Below, in pieces: positions 57,763-64,000 of a DNA stretch of 64,000 nucleotides; within the stretch, counting starts at the first letter, position 1; each line of letters begins with the position of its first letter. Under the pieces are notes generated by a model, which saw only the letters and a program-made list of their open reading frames with translations, was not told the origin of the DNA and searched no databases. The stretch lies in NCBI RefSeq assembly GCF_900102695.1, contig NZ_FMVW01000005.1:1-64000 (forward strand), in the 5' to 3' direction. Origin of the DNA: Afifella marina DSM 2698. Its GTDB lineage: Bacteria > Pseudomonadota > Alphaproteobacteria > Rhizobiales > Afifellaceae. A program made the translations under genes and the position numbers.

Positions 57763-59604
57763 ATGTCAGTTCGCTCCGAAATCGCAGCCGTGACGGAACG
57801 CGTCGCGGCGCGCTCGGCCTCAACGCGTCAGGCGTATCTCGATCGCATCCACAAAGCCCGCGATGCGGGTCCGCGCCGTCAGACCCTGTCGTGCGGCAAC
57901 CTCGCCCATGGCTTCGCCGCCTGCGCTGCATCCGACAAGGCGGCGCTCGCCGGCGATACGACGCCCAATCTCGCGATCGTCACGGCCTACAACGACATGC
58001 TCTCGGCGCATCAGCCTTACGAGCGTTTTCCCGACGTGATCCGCAGGGCGGCGCACGAGGCGGGCGGTGTGGCACAGGTCGCGGGCGGCGTGCCGGCGAT
58101 GTGCGATGGCGTCACTCAGGGACAGACGGGCATGGATCTGTCGCTCTTCTCGCGCGACGTCATCGCCATGGCGGCCGGGATCGCGCTGTCGCACAACATG
58201 TTCGATGCCGCCGTCTTTCTCGGCATTTGCGACAAGATCGTTCCCGGCTTGACGATCGCGGCGCTGTCCTTCGGGCATCTGCCTGCGGTTTTCGTGCCGG
58301 CAGGGCCGATGCCGTCGGGTCTTCCCAACGACGAAAAGGCACGCATCCGCCAGCTCTACGCCGAAGGCAAGATCGGGCGCGCGGAGCTTCTGGAGTCGGA
58401 ATCAAAATCCTACCATGGACCCGGCACCTGCACCTTCTACGGCACGGCCAATTCCAACCAGATGCTGATGGAGATCATGGGCCTGCACCTGCCCGGAGCC
58501 TCCTTCGTCAATCCGAACACGCCGCTGCGGGACGCGCTGACGCGCGCGGCAGCGAAGCGGGCGCTCGCCATCACCGCTCTCGGCAACGACTACACACCGG
58601 TCGGCGAGATCATCGACGAGAAGGCGATCGTCAACGGCATCGTCGGTCTGCACGCGACCGGCGGATCGACCAATCACACGCTGCATCTCGTGGCGATGGC
58701 ACAGGCCGCCGGAATCGTCGTCAATTGGGAGGATTTCGCCGCCCTTTCGGAGGTCGTTCCGCTCGTCACGCGCATCTATCCGAACGGTCTTGCCGACGTG
58801 AACCATTTCCATGCGGCCGGAGGCATGGGCTATCTGATCGGCACGCTCCTCGATGAAGGCTTTCTGCACGAGGATGTGCGCACGGTCGCCGGCGGTGGTC
58901 TTTCGCAATATCGCCGCGAGGCGGCGCTCGACGCCGATGGAGAAGCGACCTGGCGCGACGCGCCGGAGAAAAGTCACGACGAGAATGTTTTGCGCTCCGC
59001 TGCCAATCCCTTCCAGGCGACGGGCGGCTTGAAGCTTCTCACCGGCAATCTCGGCCGCGCCGTGATCAAGGTTTCCGCCGTCAAGCCGGAACGGCATATC
59101 GTCGAGGCGCCTGCGATTGTGTTTCATTCGCAGGAGGATCTCCTTGCGGCCTTCAAGGCGGGTGAGCTCGATCGCGATTTCGTGGCTGTCGTGCGCTTCC
59201 AGGGGCCGAAGGCGAATGGCATGCCGGAGCTGCATAAGCTTACGCCGCAACTCGGTGTGCTGCAGGACCGGGGTTTCAAAGTGGCCCTCGTCACCGATGG
59301 GCGCATGTCCGGCGCTTCCGGCAAGGTGCCTGCCGCCATCCATGTCACACCGGAGGCCGTCTCTGGCGGTCCGATCGCAAAGCTCAGAACCGGTGATGTC
59401 GTTCGTGTCGATGCGACGGCCGGCACACTCTCCGCCCTTGTCGACGAGGCGGAATGGGCGGCGCGGAAGGCCGAGACGGGCGATCTCTCCGGCAATCAGT
59501 TCGGCATGGGACGCGAGCTATTCGCCGCCTTCCGCTCCATGGCGGGCGATGCCGAAGAGGGGGCAGGGGTCATCCGTCCCGCCGCGCTCACCGAGGCCGC
59601 TTGA
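57763..59604 (+). CDS. edd: 6-phosphogluconate dehydratase
   Basis: A 613-residue [4Fe-4S]-containing dehydratase of the IlvD/Edd family, converting 6-phosphogluconate to KDPG. Cysteines in the cluster sites are seen in [32 protein letters not shown] and LGICDKIVP. The C-terminal part has [20 protein letters not shown]. The length is standard. Middle gene of the operon, with eda following after about 125 bp. Confidence 0.97.
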   Translation: MSVRSEIAAVTERVAARSASTRQAYLDRIHKARDAGPRRQTLSCGNLAHGFAACAASDKAALAGDTTPNLAIVTAYNDMLSAHQPYERFPDVIRRAAHEAGGVAQVAGGVPAMCDGVTQGQTGMDLSLFSRDVIAMAAGIALSHNMFDAAVFLGICDKIVPGLTIAALSFGHLPAVFVPAGPMPSGLPNDEKARIRQLYAEGKIGRAELLESESKSYHGPGTCTFYGTANSNQMLMEIMGLHLPGASFVNPNTPLRDALTRAAAKRALAITALGNDYTPVGEIIDEKAIVNGIVGLHATGGSTNHTLHLVAMAQAAGIVVNWEDFAALSEVVPLVTRIYPNGLADVNHFHAAGGMGYLIGTLLDEGFLHEDVRTVAGGGLSQYRREAALDADGEATWRDAPEKSHDENVLRSAANPFQATGGLKLLTGNLGRAVIKVSAVKPERHIVEAPAIVFHSQEDLLAAFKAGELDRDFVAVVRFQGPKANGMPELHKLTPQLGVLQDRGFKVALVTDGRMSGASGKVPAAIHVTPEAVSGGPIAKLRTGDVVRVDATAGTLSALVDEAEWAARKAETGDLSGNQFGMGRELFAAFRSMAGDAEEGAGVIRPAALTEAA

Positions 59605-59729
59605 GGCATAGAGAGGGGGCGTGCGCAGAGGTCGCGCTCGCCTTCTTGGAGGAAGTCCTAGATAGGCGAAGATCGTGGGTATCACGCCCGCGGGGGGCTG
59701 AGCGAATTCAGGAAAGAAGACCAGAAACG

Positions 59730-60371
59730 ATGCATCACAAGACCGAAGAACTCGAAAGCCTTCTCGGCGCACAGCCCGTCGTTCCCGTTCTCATTCTGGA
59801 CGATGCGGAGGTTGCTGTGCCGCTCGCGCGCGCTCTTCACGCCGGCGGTATTTCCACGATCGAGATTACGCTCAGGACTGAAGCCGCTTTCGAGGCCGTG
59901 CGGCGTATCGTGGAGGAGGTCGAAGAGGTCGCGGTCGGTGTCGGCACCGTTCTCGCCCCCGACCATCTGAAGCGTGCGGAACGTTCCGGCGCGCGCTTCT
60001 GGGTGTCGCCGGGCATGAGCCCGCAGCTTCTGGAAGCGGCGCGTCATTGCGTGCTGCCGGGCCTGCCGGGTTCCGCCACGCCGTCGGAGGCGATGGCGCT
60101 GGTGGAAGCCGGCTATCATCACCAGAAATTTTTCCCCGCCGAGGCGGCCGGCGGCGCCGCCTACCTCAAATCTCTCGTCTCACCGCTCGGAGAGATCCGT
60201 TTCTGCCCGACGGGCGGCATCAATCCCGGCAATGCCGGGGATTATCTCGCGCTTCCCAATGTCGCCTGCGTGGGCGGTTCCTGGCTTGCGCCGAAGGAGG
60301 CGATTGCCGCCGGCGATTGGTCGAAGATCGAAAGCCTCGCCCGAGAGGCGGTCAATCTGCGCAAGGCGTAA
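59730..60371 (+). CDS. eda: KDPG / KHG aldolase
   Basis: A 213-residue aldolase cleaving KDPG to pyruvate and glyceraldehyde 3-phosphate. The Schiff-base lysine is in [14 protein letters not shown], the substrate-binding Glu in [15 protein letters not shown], and the C-terminal [16 protein letters not shown] is typical. Start ATG 59730 was chosen over the longer frame from 59454, which is a shadow of the edd end. It closes the Entner-Doudoroff core; pgi follows. Confidence 0.96.
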   Translation: MHHKTEELESLLGAQPVVPVLILDDAEVAVPLARALHAGGISTIEITLRTEAAFEAVRRIVEEVEEVAVGVGTVLAPDHLKRAERSGARFWVSPGMSPQLLEAARHCVLPGLPGSATPSEAMALVEAGYHHQKFFPAEAAGGAAYLKSLVSPLGEIRFCPTGGINPGNAGDYLALPNVACVGGSWLAPKEAIAAGDWSKIESLAREAVNLRKA

Positions 60372-60426
60372 ATTCTCGCCGCTTTTGAAGATCCCCACGA
60401 AAGATCCCTCACGGAGGAATGACACG

Positions 60427-62064
60427 ATGAAGCCTGCCGCCCGGACAGCGCTTGAAGCCCTGAAGGTGCATGAAAGCCGCCTTGCCGCGCGCCATCTGCG
60501 CGAGCTTTTCCAGGAGGATCCGGGCCGGTTTGAGCGCTTTTCGGCGAGCCTCGGCGATCTCACGCTCGATTATTCCAAGAACCGAATCACCGCGGAGACC
60601 TTCGATCTTCTGATCGCGCTTGCCCAGGCTGCGGAAGTGGAGGCGCTGCGGCATGCCATGTTCACCGGCGAGGCCATCAATCTCACCGAGAAGCGAGCCG
60701 TGCTGCACACCGCCCTGCGGGCGCCGGAATCGGCCTCCGTCGAGGTCAATGGCGTCGATGTCATGCTCGGCGTGCATGACGTTCTGGAGCGCGTGGGCGA
60801 ATTCGCCGAGGGGGTGCGCTCGGGCAAGATTACGGGCGCGAACGGCAAGGCCTTCACCGATGTCGTCAATATCGGCATCGGCGGTTCCGATCTCGGTCCC
60901 GCGATGGCGGTGGCGGCTCTTACGCCCTTCCGCGATGGCGGGCCGCGCGTGCATTTCGTCTCCAATGTCGACGGGGCGCATATCCACGACACGCTCGCCG
61001 AACTCGATCCGGAGCGTACGCTCTTTCTGATCGCCTCGAAGACGTTCACGACGCTCGAGACGATGACCAACGCCGCCTCGGCGCGCGAGTGGATCGTGGA
61101 GCGGCTCGGCGAGGAGGCGGTTTCGGCGCATTTCGCCGCCCTTTCCACCAATCTCAAGAAGGTCGGCGAATTCGGCATCGACGAAGAGCGCGTCTTCGGT
61201 TTCTGGGACTGGGTCGGCGGGCGATATTCCGTATGGTCGGCGATCGGCCTGCCGCTGGCGATCTCGATCGGCTTCAAGAACTTCAAACGCTTTCTCGCCG
61301 GCGCGCGGCAGATGGACGAGCATTTCCGCACGGCGCCGCTCGCTGAGAACCTCCCCGTCATCATGGGGCTTATCGGGATCTACCACCGCAATGTCTGTGC
61401 CTATCCGACCCAGGCGGTGATCCCCTACGATCAGCGGCTCAGCCGTTTCGCCGCGCATCTGCAGCAGCTCGATATGGAATCGAACGGCAAGCGGGTGACG
61501 CGCGGAGGCAAGGCGGTTGATTACCAGACCGGGCCGGTCGTCTGGGGCGAGCCGGGCACCAACGGTCAGCACGCCTTCTTCCAGCTCATCCACCAGGGCA
61601 CGGAGGTCGTGCCCGTCGATTTCCTGATTGCGGCGGAACCCAACGAAGCGATGGGCGACCATCATGCCAAGCTCCTCGCCAATTGCCTGGCGCAGGCGCA
61701 GGCGCTGGCCTTCGGCCGCACCGAGGACGAGGTGCGCGCGGAGCTTTCATCCCAGAAGATGGCGCCGGCGGAAATCGACCGGCTCTCCCCGCACAAGGTG
61801 TTTCCGGGCAACCGGCCGTCGAACACGCTCATCTACAAGCGTCTCGATCCGCACACGCTCGGCATGCTGATTGCGCTTTACGAGCACCGGGTCTTCGTGA
61901 TGGGCGCGATCTGGGACATCAATTCCTTCGATCAGTGGGGCGTGGAGCTCGGCAAGGCGCTCGCCTCCAACCTCCTGCCGGTCATCCGCGACGGAGCGAC
62001 AACGGACGGTCTCGATTCCTCCACCGCCGGCCTCGTGGAGCGCTACCGGGCGCTGTCGCGGTAG
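60427..62064 (+). CDS. pgi: glucose-6-phosphate isomerase
   Basis: A 545-residue isomerase interconverting glucose 6-phosphate and fructose 6-phosphate. It shows the [16 protein letters not shown] sugar-phosphate loop, FDWVGG-type [18 protein letters not shown] and the C-terminal [17 protein letters not shown] signature. The length matches the standard SIS-fold family. CGGAGG precedes the ATG. It supplies or drains the G6P used by zwf, linking fructose metabolism to the Entner-Doudoroff genes. Its end overlaps the convergent hyi-like gene by 22 bp. Confidence 0.97.
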   Translation: MKPAARTALEALKVHESRLAARHLRELFQEDPGRFERFSASLGDLTLDYSKNRITAETFDLLIALAQAAEVEALRHAMFTGEAINLTEKRAVLHTALRAPESASVEVNGVDVMLGVHDVLERVGEFAEGVRSGKITGANGKAFTDVVNIGIGGSDLGPAMAVAALTPFRDGGPRVHFVSNVDGAHIHDTLAELDPERTLFLIASKTFTTLETMTNAASAREWIVERLGEEAVSAHFAALSTNLKKVGEFGIDEERVFGFWDWVGGRYSVWSAIGLPLAISIGFKNFKRFLAGARQMDEHFRTAPLAENLPVIMGLIGIYHRNVCAYPTQAVIPYDQRLSRFAAHLQQLDMESNGKRVTRGGKAVDYQTGPVVWGEPGTNGQHAFFQLIHQGTEVVPVDFLIAAEPNEAMGDHHAKLLANCLAQAQALAFGRTEDEVRAELSSQKMAPAEIDRLSPHKVFPGNRPSNTLIYKRLDPHTLGMLIALYEHRVFVMGAIWDINSFDQWGVELGKALASNLLPVIRDGATTDGLDSSTAGLVERYRALSR

Positions 62065-62825
62065 GTCTTCATCCAGGAAAGGCCCGCCTCCACCGTCGTG
62101 CGGGGGCGGTATTCGGCGCCGATCGCGCCCTGATAGCCGAGACGCTCGATCTCCGGCAAAAGCCAGGAATAGGCGACTTCGCCTTCGTCGGGCTCGTTGC
62201 GTCCCGGCACGCCGGCGATCTGGATGTGGCCGAGCTTCGGCATCAGCGTCGCGACGCGGCGGGTGACATCGCCTTCCATGATCTGGGCGTGATAGCAGTC
62301 GAACTGAAGCTTCATATTGTCGGCCGCCACCATGTCGATGATGCGTGCCGCTTCCGCGCTCGATGACAGAAAGTAGCCCGGTACGTCGCGTGCATTGATC
62401 GGTTCGATCAGGACCGTGAGGCCGTGCCGCGCCGCCCGACCCGCGGCATAGGAGAGGGCGTTCACAAAAGCTTCCTTGCAGCGGCGGACAGGCGTTTCGT
62501 CGTCGGCAATGCCGGCCATCACATGCACGGCGGTGCCGCCGAGATCGACGGCCCATTCGATCGCCTCATCGATCGCGGCGAGGGCTTCCTTCTCTCGCCC
62601 GGGGAGTGCGGAAAGCCCAAATTCGCCGTCCTTACCGGTTCGCGTATTGAGGCCGAGAAGCGGCAGGCCGGTTTCGCGAAGCGCCTGTCTCAGCGTTTCG
62701 CGTGACGCGTCATAAGGGAACTGAAACTCAACCGCGTCGAAACCTGACTTTTTCGCTGCGACGATTCGCTCCTCCAGTGGCCGGTCTGTCCATAAAAATC
62801 CGAGATTGGCAGAGAGCTTGAGCAT
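62043..62825 (-). CDS. hydroxypyruvate isomerase family TIM-barrel protein
   Basis: A 260-residue sugar-isomerase-like barrel of the hydroxypyruvate isomerase / OtnI type. Metal-binding acidic residues are in [45 protein letters not shown] and GAEYRPR, in family order. The length equals that of E. coli Hyi (about 258). It may isomerise hydroxypyruvate to tartronate semialdehyde or a related four-carbon acid. ATG 62825 is taken; the frame to 63248 lies in the cbiX leader and is not real. Confidence 0.88.
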   Translation of the reverse strand: MLKLSANLGFLWTDRPLEERIVAAKKSGFDAVEFQFPYDASRETLRQALRETGLPLLGLNTRTGKDGEFGLSALPGREKEALAAIDEAIEWAVDLGGTAVHVMAGIADDETPVRRCKEAFVNALSYAAGRAARHGLTVLIEPINARDVPGYFLSSSAEAARIIDMVAADNMKLQFDCYHAQIMEGDVTRRVATLMPKLGHIQIAGVPGRNEPDEGEVAYSWLLPEIERLGYQGAIGAEYRPRTTVEAGLSWMKTYRDSAR

Positions 62826-62989
62826 TTCACTTTTATCTTCAGCTATTTCCGTCGAAAAGAGCAGTCCACTTTTCGGCTGGCAAGTGGCCAAAAGGCTTCC
62901 GTGATTGACGCGCCTTCCTTCGCTCTCTAGAGCCGGTTCAGGGATGGTCGCCCGTCGAAGGGCTGAAAACGATCTCGGGCGCGGCTGAC

Positions 62990-63153
62990 CCCTACCGGGA
63001 GCCAAAACCGGGGCCGTCCAGCGCCACAGTTCCGCTGTGGGCGGGTCATCCGTTCGTTTTTGTGAAGGCCCGCCGTGACGCAGCCCTGCTTCCTCCCTGC
63101 TTTTGCGCCCATGCGCGGTCGCCTCGCCACCCGAAAATCGGAGGATTGAACGC
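62990..63153 (+). ncRNA. possible structured leader of cbiX (cobalamin-riboswitch candidate)
   Basis: The 5' region of the chelatase gene holds hairpins: CCACAG (63024-63029) with CTGTGG (63035-63040), and GGCGGG (63040-63045) with CCCGCC (63069-63074). Cobalamin-linked chelatase genes often have a B12 riboswitch, but I could not match the B12-box consensus with confidence. Treat as a candidate only. Confidence 0.25.
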
Positions 63154-64000
63154 GTGTCGGAAAAACTCGGATTGATGATTTGCGGCCATGGCAGCCGCAA
63201 CAAAGCGGCGGTCGACGAATTTGCCCGTCTTGCAACGGAAGCGCGCAAGCTCTTCCCGCAATGGCCGGTCGAATACGGCTATCTGGAGTTCGCCGAACCG
63301 GTTCTGCGCACCGGCCTCGACAAGCTGGTGGATCTCGGTTGCACGCGCATTCTCGCCGTTCCAGGCATGCTGTTTGCCGCGGGTCACGCCAAGAACGACA
63401 TCCCCTCCGTCCTCAACACCTATCAGGCCGAGCGCGGCGTTCCGATCGATTATGGCCGCGATCTCGGCATCGATCCGCGTATGATCCGTGCCGCCTCCGA
63501 CCGCATCTCGGAAGCTCTCGCCGCGGCGCCCTCCGACGTGCCGTTGCATGAGACGCTTCTCGTCGTCGTCGGACGGGGCGCCTCCGATCCCGACGCCAAT
63601 TCCAATGTCTCCAAGATCACCCGCATGCTGTGGGAAGGCTTCGGTTTCGGCTGGGCGGAGACCGCTTATTCCGGCGTTACGTTCCCGCTCGTCGAGCCGG
63701 GCCTCGAACATGCGGCCAAGCTCGGCTACCGGCGCATCATCGTCTTCCCGTACTTCCTCTTCACCGGCGTCCTCGTCAGCCGCATCTATATGGCGACGGA
63801 TGCCGTGGCGGCACGTCATCCGGAGATCGAGTTCCTCAAGGCGGGCTATCTCAACGATCACCCGCAGGTGATCGCGACCATGGCCGACCGGGTCAACGAG
63901 ATCCTGAACGGCGCCAATCTGATGAACTGCCAGATGTGCAAATACCGGGAGCAGATCCTGGGCTTCGAGGCGGAGATCGGCCTGCCGCAGGAAAGCCACC
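63154..64000 (+). CDS. cbiX: sirohydrochlorin/cobalt chelatase CbiX-type, partial at window end
   Basis: The open frame from GTG 63154 runs off the right edge after 282 residues. GGAGG (63140-63144) lies nine bases before the start. It shows LMICGHGSRNKAAVDEFARL with the metal-ligand His, a repeat-half motif VVVGRGASDPDANSNVSKI, FPYFLFTGVLVSRIYMATD and a cysteine pair in NCQMCKYRE. It is the long, two-repeat CbiX of B12 biosynthesis. It inserts cobalt into a corrin precursor. Because the cys operon also makes sirohydrochlorin, the two could draw on the same tetrapyrrole. Confidence 0.9.
   Translation, partial: MSEKLGLMICGHGSRNKAAVDEFARLATEARKLFPQWPVEYGYLEFAEPVLRTGLDKLVDLGCTRILAVPGMLFAAGHAKNDIPSVLNTYQAERGVPIDYGRDLGIDPRMIRAASDRISEALAAAPSDVPLHETLLVVVGRGASDPDANSNVSKITRMLWEGFGFGWAETAYSGVTFPLVEPGLEHAAKLGYRRIIVFPYFLFTGVLVSRIYMATDAVAARHPEIEFLKAGYLNDHPQVIATMADRVNEILNGANLMNCQMCKYREQILGFEAEIGLPQESH

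Noticed and set aside
62990-63153. Confident call of a cobalamin riboswitch
   Set aside because: Hairpins are present but the B12-box consensus could not be aligned by eye; kept only as a low-confidence candidate.
62826-63248. N-terminal extension of the hydroxypyruvate-isomerase-like frame
   Set aside because: Overlaps the leader and start of cbiX on the other strand; the family start aligns with ATG 62825.

Overview
The window is GC-rich, densely coded DNA from an alphaproteobacterial chromosome, most likely of the Hyphomicrobiales (Rhizobiales). The evidence is the block zapE-mdh-sucC-sucD-sucA-sucB-lpd, an F1 ATP synthase operon atpHAGDC without the F0 genes, hpf-ptsN, the sulfur operon cysG-DUF2849-cysI-cysH-DUF934, and small alphaproteobacterial families (DUF1127, DUF1150, an Inh/Omp19-like lipoprotein). 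The genus cannot be told from what I can see. No tRNA, rRNA, prophage or CRISPR array was recognised; the only mobile DNA is the tail of an IS1182-type element at the left edge.

Layout. 1-0.34 kb: end of the IS with its terminator. 0.4-6 kb: LysR regulator and divergent DUF1127 peptide, Tat-exported OpgG/OpgD-type glucan protein, MBL-fold hydrolase and a ThDP enzyme. 6.1-7 kb: a solitary sdhB. 7-9.2 kb: a 727-residue disordered protein with about 16 copies of a Ser-Trp-Leu-Phe/Tyr motif, which I cannot assign to any family. 9.2-13.7 kb: a long gene-free stretch, VOC protein, exported MsrB, acyltransferase-rhodanese pair, Inh-type lipoprotein and a small secreted protein. 13.7-25.7 kb: zapE and the lower TCA cycle, with a small membrane peptide between sucC and sucD, and MAPEG and LysE genes before lpd. 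25.8-32.6 kb: small secreted protein, xerC, transaldolase-type aldolase, Ca/Na-type exchanger, priA, outer-membrane barrel. 32.9-37.8 kb: atpHAGDC. 38-39.4 kb: hpf, ptsN, DUF1150. 39.8-46.3 kb: tamA-tamB. 46.4-51.2 kb: assimilatory sulfate reduction with an ornate promoter. 51.2-55.5 kb: AbrB-type membrane protein, KDG kinase, ccdA, a two-cysteine ArsR regulator and an orphan ABC ATPase. 55.6-62.8 kb: zwf-pgl-edd-eda-pgi (Entner-Doudoroff pathway) and a hydroxypyruvate-isomerase-like gene. 63.1-64 kb: start of a CbiX-type chelatase.

How it fits together. Glucose 6-phosphate enters the Entner-Doudoroff operon, and KDG kinase feeds the same intermediate (KDPG). The pyruvate formed is oxidised by the TCA enzymes, and the ATP synthase uses the resulting proton gradient. 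Sirohaem made by CysG serves the sulfite reductase next to it. TamA/TamB and the OpgG-type protein act on the envelope. MsrB, CcdA and the ArsR-type thiol sensor suggest extracytoplasmic thiol and sulfur stress control.

The best candidates for something new are the Trp-motif repeat protein (7054-9237), the conserved-looking TM-plus-coiled-coil peptide translationally coupled inside sucCD (17210-17419), the BigR/SqrR-like regulator divergent from ccdA, and the palindrome-rich cysG promoter. All calls are from reading the sequence; no database search was run.
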